A DNA stretch of 58,390 bases, taken from positions 1-58,390 of the forward strand of contig CAAEBO010000005.1 in NCBI GenBank assembly GCA_900754085.1. Reading direction: 5' to 3'. The notes under the pieces were generated by a model that made no database searches, had not been told where the DNA came from, and worked only from the letters and a program-made list of their open reading frames with translations. The position numbers and the translations under genes were made by a program. This stretch comes from Clostridia bacterium (GTDB lineage Bacteria; Bacillota; Clostridia; TANB77; CAG-508). Every line of letters starts with the position of its first letter. The stretch's first letter is position 1. Below are positions 1-8,004 of the stretch, piece after piece.

Positions 1-2
1 AC

Positions 3-167
3 TTAGCAATAGATGGTGGTAATGATGCAGGAACAATGGATAGAATAGCGTTAAATGGCTATGGCTCAGCAAGATGGTATTCTAATACACGTAATACGGG
101 TAATGGACAAGCACATAATAATATGCCACCATATATTACGTGCTATATGTGGGTAAGAACGGCATAA
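3..167 (+). CDS. Phage tail collar-type structural protein, C-terminal end (partial)
   Basis: The reading frame is already open at the window edge and ends at TAA 165-167, so only the last 54 residues are visible. They contain a Gly/Asn-rich stretch and end in HNNMPPYITCYMWVRTA. This HNNMPPY...W.R ending is the usual terminus of phage tail-collar and tail-fibre proteins, which sit at the baseplate and help bind the host. The holin and endolysin follow directly, as in the late tail-to-lysis order of siphovirus prophages. The exact family cannot be settled from the fragment. Confidence 0.75.
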   Translation, partial: LAIDGGNDAGTMDRIALNGYGSARWYSNTRNTGNGQAHNNMPPYITCYMWVRTA

Positions 168-196
168 AAAATATATAAGAAAGGAAAAAATAAAAT

Positions 197-544
197 ATGG
201 AAGAAATAATAAAAACATTAAGTTTTAGTAGTATGGCTTGGCAAATAATAGCACCATTAATTTTTAGTGGATTAGATATTTTGACAGGTTACATACAAGC
301 AGTAATCAATAAAAATATAGATAGCAAAGTAATGCGAGAAGGTCTATTACATAAGTGTTTATTAATAGTAGCAATAATAATAGGTTATGTAGTAGAATAT
401 GCATTTAATCTTCCTGCAGTAGCACAAGTTATAACAATATATATTTGCGTAATGGAAGTAGTATCTATATTAGAAAATCTAAAGAAAGCAGGATTGGATT
501 TAGGAAAATTAGGAGACATATTAAAGAACAAGAAGGAGGAATAG
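197..544 (+). CDS. Phage holin family protein
   Basis: This 115-residue membrane protein has hydrophobic segments at about residues 16-36, 54-70 and 73-92, separated by short charged loops, and a Lys-rich C-terminal tail. Size, topology and the DILTGYIQA motif fit the Cph1/TcdE-type holins (phage_holin_4 group), which permeabilise the membrane so that the endolysin reaches the wall. The start follows AAGAAAGGAAAAAA. The endolysin begins 4 nt after the stop, so the pair is a lysis cassette and probably co-translated. The role rests on topology, motif and context. Confidence 0.85.
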   Translation: MEEIIKTLSFSSMAWQIIAPLIFSGLDILTGYIQAVINKNIDSKVMREGLLHKCLLIVAIIIGYVVEYAFNLPAVAQVITIYICVMEVVSILENLKKAGLDLGKLGDILKNKKEE

Positions 545-547
545 TAT

Positions 548-1195
548 ATGGCAACTAACATACCATTAACAGGAGATTTTAGAGTAACTTGTGAATTTAA
601 AAGAAAAGGAAATTGGGCAGCAGGTTGGCATACGGGAATAGATTTAGTCGGAGATGAAAAGATCTATTCTAGCTGTAATGGAACTGTAACTAGAACTGGA
701 TGGGATAATTCTTATGGCAATTTTGTAGTTGTAAAAAACAATGAAGATGGTAGATACCATTGGTTTTGTCATTTGGCTAAAATTAATGTATCAAAAGGTA
801 CTAAAGTATCAAGAACTAGTGTAATAGGAGTTATGGGTTCGACTGGTAATTCTACAGGAAAGCATTTACATTTTGAAATAAGAAATGCAAGTAATAAATA
901 TGCAGACAATAGCAATCCAGCAGATTATATGGGAATACCAAATAGAGTGGGAAACTATAATAGTAAGAATTATCAAATAAGAAATTCTAACTCGAACGAG
1001 CTAAAAACATTAGCTAGAAATACTAATTTAAGAAGTGCACCAACAACAAGTGCTAGTAAAGTATTATATCTAGCTAATACAACATTATATGTGTTAGAAA
1101 AAAATGTAGCAAAAGCAGATGGATATACATGGGATAAAGTAAAAATAAGAGTAAATGGAAAAATAGGATACATGATAAATCAAAATTATAAATAA
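548..1195 (+). CDS. M23 family peptidoglycan endopeptidase (phage endolysin) with C-terminal SH3-like domain
   Basis: The 215-residue protein has a LytM/M23 zinc metallopeptidase domain at about residues 1-130. The metal-binding elements are HTGIDL near residue 28 and HLHFE near residue 106, with the conserved GNFVVVKN and GSTGNSTG stretches between. Residues 150-215 look like a bacterial SH3 domain (LRSAPTTSASKVL), used for wall binding. It should cleave peptide cross-links in peptidoglycan. There is no signal peptide, as expected for an endolysin released by a holin. AGAAGGAGGAAT precedes the ATG. A strong terminator follows the gene. Confidence 0.9.
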   Translation: MATNIPLTGDFRVTCEFKRKGNWAAGWHTGIDLVGDEKIYSSCNGTVTRTGWDNSYGNFVVVKNNEDGRYHWFCHLAKINVSKGTKVSRTSVIGVMGSTGNSTGKHLHFEIRNASNKYADNSNPADYMGIPNRVGNYNSKNYQIRNSNSNELKTLARNTNLRSAPTTSASKVLYLANTTLYVLEKNVAKADGYTWDKVKIRVNGKIGYMINQNYK

Positions 1196-1213
1196 AGTAA
1201 ATATAAATAGAGA

Positions 1214-1250
1214 AGAGGCAGTAGATTAATTTCTATTGCCTCTTTTTTTA
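1214..1250 (+). terminator. Rho-independent terminator after the lysis genes
   Basis: An AGAGGCA / TGCCTCT stem encloses a 16-nt loop that can pair further, and is followed by a run of seven T. It closes the prophage late transcription unit. Confidence 0.85.
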
Positions 1251-1265
1251 TGCTTAAAATTTTTA

Positions 1266-1293
1266 TTGCAAAAATTAAATAATATGATAAAAT
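1266..1293 (+). promoter_or_regulatory. Putative sigma-A promoter for the membrane protein / Panacea pair
   Basis: TTGCAA and TAAAAT are separated by 16 nt, just after the lysis terminator and about 100 nt upstream of the next CDS. The pair downstream therefore appears independent of lysis transcription, as expected for a lysogeny-expressed moron. Confidence 0.5.
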
Positions 1294-1392
1294 ATTGACA
1301 GAAGGAGAGCATAGGGGGAGAAAAAAATAAAAAATAAAATAATTACACTAATAAACAAAATCAAAGATTTAACCAATTTCTTTAAAAATATA

Positions 1393-2178
1393 TTGAAAAT
1401 GATAATAGCAGTAATATTTATTTTTATATTACCATTTATGCTTCCGTTATTATTAAAACTATTTATTAATTGCAAAATATTTAAAGATGTAGAAGAATTT
1501 AAATCTATTGTTGAAATATTTAATAATATATATCCAATAGTATATATATTAATAGGAATAGTAATATTATTATGGTTTTTTCATAAGTGGGAAGATATAA
1601 AAGATTTCTTTTCAAGTATGGATTACGATTTTGATTTGAAAGAGAAAAAGCTATCAGCTAAACATAGAGTGAAGGAAGAGCTAGCAGAAATTGACAAAAG
1701 TCAAGAATTTATACAGCAAATGAATAAGGAAGATAAAAGTATTGATATTGATTCAACACAGCAAGAGATTAAATTGAAATTAGGAATAATATCTAAAGAC
1801 TCGGAGGATTTATTAAAAACAAAATGTAAAGATTGCAATTTTGAAGAATTAAAAGAAGAAATTAGTAAACTTAGAAATTTTGCCACGTATAATATGATAA
1901 ATAAAGATACTAAAATATTGTTACATGTAATTTATAATGATAATTATATTGAAACAAAAAGATTTAAAGAACGTATAATTAAAGGATACAAACGAAGAAA
2001 TAGAAGAAATGTAAAGATATCTCATAAAGACATTAATGACATAGCAGAAAAAAGATATCAAACAATTTATGAGGGACTTAAATTTTTAAATATTCTAGAA
2101 CCATCAGAAGATGATAAAGAAATAAAATTAACTAATGAAGGAAAAAAGTTTGTAGAAAAATATATAGAGTCAGAATAG
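1393..2178 (+). CDS. Two-segment membrane protein with cytoplasmic winged-helix-like tail; candidate toxin partner of the Panacea protein
   Basis: No family was recognised. The product has hydrophobic segments at about residues 4-23 and 47-64, then a charged, coiled-coil-prone cytoplasmic part, and a C-terminal end (about 185-261) that reads like a winged helix (YQTIYEGLKFLNIL, then a short hairpin). The Panacea gene starts 10 nt after its stop. Panacea-domain antitoxins (PanA) are known to pair with very diverse toxins, several of them membrane-active, so a PanT role is inferred from position and topology. The start is uncertain: TTG 1393 has no good ribosome binding site, and the frame stays open upstream to a GGGGGAG at 1314-1320 that would suit a non-standard start near 1327. 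Confidence 0.55.
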   Translation: MKMIIAVIFIFILPFMLPLLLKLFINCKIFKDVEEFKSIVEIFNNIYPIVYILIGIVILLWFFHKWEDIKDFFSSMDYDFDLKEKKLSAKHRVKEELAEIDKSQEFIQQMNKEDKSIDIDSTQQEIKLKLGIISKDSEDLLKTKCKDCNFEELKEEISKLRNFATYNMINKDTKILLHVIYNDNYIETKRFKERIIKGYKRRNRRNVKISHKDINDIAEKRYQTIYEGLKFLNILEPSEDDKEIKLTNEGKKFVEKYIESE

Positions 2179-2188
2179 GAGGGATAAT

Positions 2189-2632
2189 ATGGAAGAAATT
2201 AATGCAATTACAGTAGGAAAGTATTTTTATAATAAAAATCAATATCTTTCTGATATACAAATTCAAAAGTTAACATATTATGCGTATGTTTGGTTTATGG
2301 TAAAAAATTCTGGAAATAAGCTTTTCGAAGAAAAACCTCAAGCCTGGATACATGGTCCTGTTTTTAGAACTTTATACAATGCTATGAAAAACAAGAGCTT
2401 TTATAGTGAAAAATTTAACATTATTGATAATACAAATGATAATTATAATGAAATAATCAAGATATTAGATATTGTATATAATGTTTATGGAGTATATTCT
2501 GGTAATGAGTTAGAAAGATTAACTCATATGGAAAGTCCATGGAAAAAAGCAAGAAAGAATTTAGAACCTTGGGAAAGGTCAGAAGAAGAATTAGATGATA
2601 ATGAAATAATGAAATGTTATGGACATAAGTGA
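2189..2632 (+). CDS. Panacea domain (DUF4065/SocA-like) protein, probable antitoxin
   Basis: The 147-residue protein matches the Panacea (DUF4065) family: an N-terminal ITVGKYF segment, the conserved IQKLTYYAYVWF helix, PQAWIHGPVF near residue 50, and a C-terminal SGNELERLTHMESPWKKAR. This domain is the antitoxin of the PanAT systems and also occurs in SocA-type proteolysis adaptors. A clear TAGGAGGGATAAT precedes the ATG. The preceding membrane protein is translationally close (10 nt). It lies at the end of a prophage, a common place for such morons. A terminator follows. Confidence 0.85.
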   Translation: MEEINAITVGKYFYNKNQYLSDIQIQKLTYYAYVWFMVKNSGNKLFEEKPQAWIHGPVFRTLYNAMKNKSFYSEKFNIIDNTNDNYNEIIKILDIVYNVYGVYSGNELERLTHMESPWKKARKNLEPWERSEEELDDNEIMKCYGHK

Positions 2633-2643
2633 TAAAGAAAAAG

Positions 2644-2672
2644 GTAACTAGAATAAATCTAGTTACTTTTTT
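2644..2672 (+). terminator. Rho-independent terminator
   Basis: A perfect 9-bp stem GTAACTAGA / TCTAGTTAC with a 5-nt loop is followed by six T. It ends the Panacea transcript. Confidence 0.9.
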
Positions 2673-2714
2673 AATTGTATATTAATGAACAAAAATATTA
2701 TATAATAAGAACAA

Positions 2715-2736
2715 TTTGTTACTAATTTGTTACTAA
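2715..2736. repeat. Tandem 11-bp repeat at the presumed prophage right boundary
   Basis: TTTGTTACTAA occurs twice head to tail. The repeat lies in the 291-nt gene-free stretch between the last prophage gene and the FAS operon. Short tandem repeats near a phage end are often integrase arm sites or part of att, but the left end of this prophage is outside the window, so this cannot be tested here. The rest of 2673-2850 shows nothing recognisable. Confidence 0.4.
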
Positions 2737-2850
2737 TTAGGTAATTTTAGATAGTATTAGATGTGATTATGAAAATAGAGATAAACGTAGAGTAGCAACG
2801 CATACATTGAAAATAGTATACTTACAAAAAAATATATAAATTAAAAAAAT

Positions 2851-2868
2851 CTGACCAGTCAGACTAAT
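2851..2868 (+). promoter_or_regulatory. Candidate FAS operator upstream of fabH
   Basis: CTGACCAGTCAGACTAAT contains the inverted repeat TCTGAC-CA-GTCAGA (counting the T at 2850). A closely similar 18-mer (15 of 18 bases) lies upstream of accD at 48655-48672. In both places the motif ends 20-30 nt before an AT-rich -10-like element. A shared transcription factor for the two FAS clusters is inferred. The sequence is not a standard FapR box. Confidence 0.5.
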
Positions 2869-2923
2869 TTAAAATACTGGTAAAACCATTAAAATATTAT
2901 ATATATTTAATATAGGAGCAGAT

Positions 2924-3841
2924 ATGAACAATATAAAAATAATTTCTAGTGGAAAATATATTCCTAAAATTCAAATTACAAATAAAGAATTAGAAGAAAA
3001 ATATAATGTAGAAGAAAATTATATTTTTAAAATGACAGGAATAAAGCAAAGATTTTATGCAGAAGAACAAATAGAAGAGCTTGCAATTAATGCAGTCAAA
3101 AAAGCTTTAGAAAATATAAAAGAAAATATAGATTTAATTATAGTGGCATCAGTATCTGAAACAAATCAAATGCCAAGTATATCTTATAAAATACAAAAAT
3201 ATTTTAATATTGAAAACTGTATGTGTATGGATATTTTAGCTGGATGTGCAGGTTTTATAAATGCACTTGATATAGCAAAAATGTATATTGATGCAAACAG
3301 AATAAATACTGCACTAGTAGTAGGAGTAGAAAAACTGTCAAATTTTATTAATAAGACAGATATAAATACAGAAATATTACTTTCAGATGGTGCAGGAGCC
3401 ATAGTTGTAAAGAAAAGTCAAGAACCAAAATTATATTATTCATATATAGAAAGTAAAGGTCAAAAAGGTGAAATATTAACATATACATCTAACAATAAAA
3501 TATACATGAACGGCAAGGAAATATATAAATATGCAGTAACAGATACAGCTAAAAATATAAAAAAATTATTAGAGATAAGTAATATAGATATAGATGAATT
3601 ATCATATATAATTCCACATCAATCTAATAAAAGAATATTAGAGTCAATTGCTAAAAAAATAAATATTAACGAAGAAAAAATGTATCTTAATGTAGATAAA
3701 TATGGAAATACATTTTGCGCAAGTATTCCAATTGCTATAGATGATATGATAGAATTGAATAAGCTAAAAGAAAAAGATAAAGTAATTTTAATTGGATATG
3801 GCGGGGGGCTAAATACAGGAAGCATATTACTAGAATTTTAA
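2924..3841 (+). CDS. fabH: 3-oxoacyl-ACP synthase III (KASIII)
   Basis: FabH condenses acetyl-CoA (or a branched acyl-CoA) with malonyl-ACP to start type II fatty acid synthesis. The 305-residue protein has the thiolase-fold catalytic triad: Cys in DILAGCAGF (about residue 108), His in IIPHQSN (about 231) and Asn in KYGNTFCAS (about 261). A C-terminal GYGGGLNTGSILL closes the fold, and length is usual for the family. The start follows TAGGAGCAGAT. It is the first gene of the operon, preceded by a candidate operator. fabD follows after 92 nt. No acyl carrier protein gene lies between them or elsewhere in the window. Confidence 0.93.
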   Translation: MNNIKIISSGKYIPKIQITNKELEEKYNVEENYIFKMTGIKQRFYAEEQIEELAINAVKKALENIKENIDLIIVASVSETNQMPSISYKIQKYFNIENCMCMDILAGCAGFINALDIAKMYIDANRINTALVVGVEKLSNFINKTDINTEILLSDGAGAIVVKKSQEPKLYYSYIESKGQKGEILTYTSNNKIYMNGKEIYKYAVTDTAKNIKKLLEISNIDIDELSYIIPHQSNKRILESIAKKININEEKMYLNVDKYGNTFCASIPIAIDDMIELNKLKEKDKVILIGYGGGLNTGSILLEF

Positions 3842-3933
3842 ATATGAAATTTCCATAGCAATAGAAAATGACATATATTATTAGAATGAAAAAAGATAAA
3901 ACATATTGTTGAAGAACAAAGGAGTGAAATATA

Positions 3934-4878
3934 ATGAAAATAGCTTTTATGTTCCCAGGGCAAGGTGCTCAAAGTGTTGGAATGGGGCAAGATTTATACG
4001 AAAAATATGAGGAAGTAAGAAACATATACAAAACTGTTTCAGAAATATCTGGAAAAGATATAGCAAAAATAAGTTTTGATTCTACAATAGAAGAATTAAG
4101 CAAAACGGAAAATACACAACTTGCAATAGCTACAATGAGTTTAGGAATATTAAAATTATTAGAAAAAAACAACATAAAACCAGAAATAGCAGTAGGATTA
4201 AGCTTAGGAGAATATCCAGCATTAATAACGGGTGGATACTTAAGTATGGAAGATGGAATAAAATTATTAAAACGACGTGGATATTTAATGGGAACTAAAG
4301 TAGCACCAGGTAATTACAGTATGGCAGCAGTAATAGGTCTAAATAGTAAAAAAATAGAGGAAATTTGTGAAGAAATTGCTAAAAAGGGAATGTTTATAGT
4401 ACCAGCCAACTATAATTATTCTGGTCAAACTGTAATTTCTGGAGAAGAAGAGGCTATTAACTTGGCAATGGATATTTTAAAAGAAAATGGAGCTAAGAGA
4501 GTTCTAAAATTACAAACAGGAGGTCCATTTCATACAAATAAATTAAATGAAGCAAAAGAATTATATAAAGAAGATTTAGCAAATGCTAAATTTAATAAAG
4601 AAAATATAAGAGCTCGAGTAATAAAAAATGTTGATGGAACTTTTTACGCTGAACAAGATGATATGGTAGAAATACTTTCAAAACATATTGTAAGTCCTGT
4701 AAGATTTGACAAAGCAATAAAAACTATGCAAGACAACAATATAGATACATATGTAGAAATAGGTCCTGGAAAAACATTAACAGGATTCATTAAAAAGGAA
4801 AATAGAGAAAGTAATGTAGTAAATATTAATAGTGTAGAATCATTAGAAAATTTTATAGAAACTATTAATAAAGATTAA
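3934..4878 (+). CDS. fabD: Malonyl-CoA:ACP transacylase
   Basis: FabD transfers malonyl groups from CoA to ACP for chain extension. The 314-residue protein shows the N-terminal FPGQGAQSVGMG, the nucleophile elbow GLSLGEYPAL (catalytic Ser near residue 91), and the catalytic His in GGPFHTNKL near residue 202. Length is normal. AAGGAGTGAAATATA precedes the ATG. It is co-oriented with fabH and fabG, with gaps of 92 and 73 nt that hold no separate gene. Confidence 0.95.
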   Translation: MKIAFMFPGQGAQSVGMGQDLYEKYEEVRNIYKTVSEISGKDIAKISFDSTIEELSKTENTQLAIATMSLGILKLLEKNNIKPEIAVGLSLGEYPALITGGYLSMEDGIKLLKRRGYLMGTKVAPGNYSMAAVIGLNSKKIEEICEEIAKKGMFIVPANYNYSGQTVISGEEEAINLAMDILKENGAKRVLKLQTGGPFHTNKLNEAKELYKEDLANAKFNKENIRARVIKNVDGTFYAEQDDMVEILSKHIVSPVRFDKAIKTMQDNNIDTYVEIGPGKTLTGFIKKENRESNVVNINSVESLENFIETINKD

Positions 4879-4951
4879 ATTTATACAAAAGTTTTATATG
4901 TTTATAACAATGTGTTAAATATTAAAATAACAAGAAAGAAGGAATATAAAA

Positions 4952-5686
4952 ATGGAAAAAAAAGTTGCACTAGTAACAGGTGGTTCAAGAGGAATAGGAA
5001 GAGCAATTGCAGAAAAATTTGCTAAAAATGGATACAACTTAGTAATAAATTATGTTTCAGACAACACTAATTTAGATGAGATAAAAAAAGAATTTAGTAA
5101 ATATGGTGCAGAAGTTTTACTAGAAAAAGCAGATGTAAGTAATTTTAGTGAGTGCGAAAAAATGGTAACATCTGCAATAGAAAAATTTGGAAAAATAGAT
5201 ACTCTAGTAAACAATGCAGGAATTACAAGAGATAATCTATTAATGAGAATGAAAGAAGAGGATTTTGACAAGGTAATATCTATAAATTTAAAGGGAACAT
5301 TTAATTTAACAAAGTTAGTTACACCATATATGATGAAAAAAAGAGAAGGAAGAATAGTAAATATTTCTTCTGTGGTAGGAGTTATGGGAAATGCAGGGCA
5401 ATCAAATTATGCAGCATCTAAAGCAGGTATAATAGGATTTACAAAAAGTGTTGCAAAAGAATTAGCAACAAGAAATATATTAGCAAACTGCGTAGCACCT
5501 GGATTTATAGCTACAGATATGACATCTGTACTAAATGAAAAAGTAAAAGAAAATATTAGTGCACAAATACCTTTAAAAAGAATGGGAACAGCAGAAGAGA
5601 TAGCAAATGCAGTATACTTCTTAGGAGGAGAAGAAAATACATATATTACAGGTCAAACATTAAATATAGATGGAGGAATGATTTAA
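4952..5686 (+). CDS. fabG: 3-oxoacyl-ACP reductase
   Basis: FabG reduces 3-ketoacyl-ACP to 3-hydroxyacyl-ACP with NADPH. It is a 244-residue short-chain dehydrogenase with TGGSRGIG (residues 9-16), NNAGIT near residue 87, the catalytic Ser in NISSVVG and the YAASK Tyr/Lys pair near 150-154, ending in TLNIDGGM. GAAGGAATATAAA precedes the ATG. fabF begins 2 nt after the stop, so translation is probably coupled. Confidence 0.95.
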   Translation: MEKKVALVTGGSRGIGRAIAEKFAKNGYNLVINYVSDNTNLDEIKKEFSKYGAEVLLEKADVSNFSECEKMVTSAIEKFGKIDTLVNNAGITRDNLLMRMKEEDFDKVISINLKGTFNLTKLVTPYMMKKREGRIVNISSVVGVMGNAGQSNYAASKAGIIGFTKSVAKELATRNILANCVAPGFIATDMTSVLNEKVKENISAQIPLKRMGTAEEIANAVYFLGGEENTYITGQTLNIDGGMI

Positions 5687-5688
5687 TA

Positions 5689-6930
5689 ATGGAAAGAAGA
5701 GTTGTTATTACAGGAATAGGAGCAATTACACCTATAGGAAACAATGCAGAAGAATTTTGGAATGGTATAAAAACACAAAAATGTGGAATAGACGAAATTA
5801 CGAGATTAGATACATCAGACTTAAAAGTAAAATTAGCTGCAGAAGTTAAAAACTTTGATGCAGAAGAACATTTTGACAAAAGAACAGCAAGAAGAATGGA
5901 TTTATACTCACAATATGCTGTTGTAGCATCAAGAGAAGCACTAAAATCAAGTGGAATAACAGAAGAAAATACAGATATGACAAGAGTAGGAATTGTTATA
6001 GGTTCAGGAATTGGTGGATTAGTTACAATGCAAAAAGATATAGGAGCTTGTGCAACAAAAGGTCCAGATAGAGTTTCACCAATGTTTATTCCAATGGGAA
6101 TACCTAATATGGCAACAGGAAATGTAGCAATAGACTTAGGGTTAAAAGGAGAATCTGTTGCAATGGTAACAGCATGTGCAAGTGGAACACATTCTATAGG
6201 TGAAAGTTACAGAATGATTAAACATGGATATCAAGATGCAGTTGTAGCAGGTGGAACAGAAGCTCCAATTACAAAAGTTGGTATAGCAGGATTCCAAAAT
6301 ATAAAAGCACTAACAACAGTAACAGACAAAAATAGAGCAAGTATACCATTTGACGCCGAAAGAAGTGGCTTTGTAATGGGAGAAGGTGCAGGTATTGTAG
6401 TTTTAGAAGAATTAGAACACGCTAAAAAAAGAGGTGCACATATATATGCAGAGATAGTAGGATATGGAGCGTCATCAGATGCATACCATATAACATCACC
6501 ATCACCAGATGGAGAAGGTGCAGCAAGAGCTATGAAATCTGCAATAGAAGATGCAAAAATATCTCCAGAAAATATTACATATATTAATGCACATGGTACA
6601 TCAACACATCTTAATGATGCAGGAGAAACAATGGCAATAAAAAAAGTTTTAGGAGAAGAAGCAAGTAAAAAAGTATTAGTAAGTTCTACAAAAGGTAATA
6701 CAGGTCATCTATTAGGAGCAGCAGGAGGAGTAGAAGCTATAGTTTGTATAAAATCAATAGAAGAGAATTACGTACCAGCAACAATAAATTATAAAGTAGA
6801 AGATCCAGAATGTGACTTAGATATAGTTCCAAATGTTGGAAGAAATGTAAAAGTAGAATATGCAATGTCAAATTCATTAGGATTTGGAGGACACAATGCA
6901 TCAATAATATTTAAAAAATATGAAGGATAG
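5689..6930 (+). CDS. fabF: 3-oxoacyl-ACP synthase II
   Basis: FabF performs the elongating condensations of malonyl-ACP with acyl-ACP. The 413-residue protein has the KAS-II Cys-His-His set: Cys in VTACASGTHS (about residue 164), His in NAHGTSTHLND (about 303) and His in KGNTGHLLGAAGG (about 340). It ends in the usual NSLGFGGHNASIIF. Its ribosome binding site (GGAGGAATG) lies within the last codons of fabG. accB follows after 12 nt. Confidence 0.95.
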   Translation: MERRVVITGIGAITPIGNNAEEFWNGIKTQKCGIDEITRLDTSDLKVKLAAEVKNFDAEEHFDKRTARRMDLYSQYAVVASREALKSSGITEENTDMTRVGIVIGSGIGGLVTMQKDIGACATKGPDRVSPMFIPMGIPNMATGNVAIDLGLKGESVAMVTACASGTHSIGESYRMIKHGYQDAVVAGGTEAPITKVGIAGFQNIKALTTVTDKNRASIPFDAERSGFVMGEGAGIVVLEELEHAKKRGAHIYAEIVGYGASSDAYHITSPSPDGEGAARAMKSAIEDAKISPENITYINAHGTSTHLNDAGETMAIKKVLGEEASKKVLVSSTKGNTGHLLGAAGGVEAIVCIKSIEENYVPATINYKVEDPECDLDIVPNVGRNVKVEYAMSNSLGFGGHNASIIFKKYEG

Positions 6931-6942
6931 GTGTAAATAGTT

Positions 6943-7398
6943 ATGGAATATGAAGATATAAAGAGATTATTGGACGATATGGGAAATTCTAAAGTAGATA
7001 GTTTAGATATCGAATTCCCTGATGGAACAAAAATAAAAATGAAAAAAAACGAAACTAAAGTTATAGAAAAAGCAGAACCAAAACCAGGAATGCTAGTTAT
7101 AAAAGAAAACGTATTACCAACAGAGCAAAAAGAAGAAACTAAAGCAGTAGTAAAAACAGAAAACTATAAAGAAATAAAGTCACCAATGGTTGGTACATTT
7201 TATAGCAGTCCATCACCAAAAGACTTACCATATGTAAAAGTAGGAGACAAAGTAAAAAAGGGAGATGTACTTTGTGTAGTAGAAGCCATGAAATTAATGA
7301 ACGAAATAGAATCTGAACATGATGGTGAAATAGTAGAAATATGCGTAAAAAACGAAGATATGGTAGAATACGGAACAACATTATTTAAAATAAAATAG
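6943..7398 (+). CDS. accB: Biotin carboxyl carrier protein of acetyl-CoA carboxylase
   Basis: The BCCP carries the biotin that AccC carboxylates and AccAD uses to make malonyl-CoA. The 151-residue protein has a flexible middle rich in Lys/Glu/Pro (about residues 40-80) and a C-terminal biotinyl domain with the EAMKLMNEI motif. The biotinylated Lys is about residue 117. The PMVGTFYSSPSP stretch is typical of AccB. A REP-like hairpin lies just after the stop, before fabZ. Confidence 0.95.
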   Translation: MEYEDIKRLLDDMGNSKVDSLDIEFPDGTKIKMKKNETKVIEKAEPKPGMLVIKENVLPTEQKEETKAVVKTENYKEIKSPMVGTFYSSPSPKDLPYVKVGDKVKKGDVLCVVEAMKLMNEIESEHDGEIVEICVKNEDMVEYGTTLFKIK

Positions 7399-7410
7399 TT
7401 CACATTCGGA

Positions 7411-7455
7411 ATCGGGATTTCGGGGACGGTCCTTGGAATCCCTCTAAATCCCGAT
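7411..7455. repeat. REP-like palindromic repeat inside the FAS operon
   Basis: ATCGGGATTT (7411-7420) pairs perfectly with AAATCCCGAT (7446-7455) around a core containing GGGGACGGTCC. It is far richer in G+C than its surroundings. The same words, in the opposite orientation, occur at 9488-9510. GGGACGG-containing imperfect palindromes are typical of dispersed REP elements mobilised by Y1 (RAYT) transposases. It sits between accB and fabZ without a following T run, so it probably affects mRNA processing or stability rather than ending transcription. Confidence 0.7.
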
Positions 7456-7497
7456 AAACAATTAACACTATAAAATTAATTTTAAAGGAGAAGAAAT

Positions 7498-7920
7498 ATG
7501 TTAGATATAAATGGAATAATGGAAATAATTCCACAAAGACCACCGTTTTTAATGATAGATAGAGTAGAAGAATATGTGCCAGGAGAAAGTTGTACTGCAT
7601 ATAAGAATGTATGTATAAATGAACCATTTTTCGCAGGACATTTTCCAGGTAACCCAATAATGCCAGGAGTGCTTACAATAGAAGCATTAGCGCAAACGGG
7701 AGCAGTAGCAATTCTTTCTGAACCAGAAAACAAGGGAAAGAATGCTCTTTTTGGAGGTGTAGATAAACTAAGATTTAAAAGACAAGTAATTCCAGGTGAT
7801 GTACTAAAATTAGAAGTTAAAATAATAAAAAGAAAGGGACCAATAGGAATTGGTGAAGCAATAGCTACAGTAAATGGAGAAATAGCAGTAAAAGGTGAAC
7901 TAACATTTGCAATTGTATAA
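7498..7920 (+). CDS. fabZ: 3-hydroxyacyl-ACP dehydratase
   Basis: FabZ dehydrates 3-hydroxyacyl-ACP to trans-2-enoyl-ACP. The 140-residue hot-dog fold protein has the PQRPPFLMIDRV start and the catalytic FAGHFPGNPIMPGVLTIEAL with His near residue 48 and Glu near residue 62, followed by GGVDKLRFKR. AAAGGAGAAGAAAT precedes the ATG. Its position between accB and accC matches the common Firmicutes order. Confidence 0.95.
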   Translation: MLDINGIMEIIPQRPPFLMIDRVEEYVPGESCTAYKNVCINEPFFAGHFPGNPIMPGVLTIEALAQTGAVAILSEPENKGKNALFGGVDKLRFKRQVIPGDVLKLEVKIIKRKGPIGIGEAIATVNGEIAVKGELTFAIV

Positions 7921-8004
7921 TTATAGTAAATTAGAGTGTATTAATGCACACTAAGATATTTAGAGTAGTAATAAAAAAGTAACGGAGAAAGGATTTATAA
8001 TTGT

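Noticed and set aside
2851..2868. FapR or FabT box before fabH
   Set aside because: The sequence is not the FapR consensus (TTAGTACC-type) or the FabT consensus (TTTGATTATCAAA). It is better described as an unassigned operator shared with accD.
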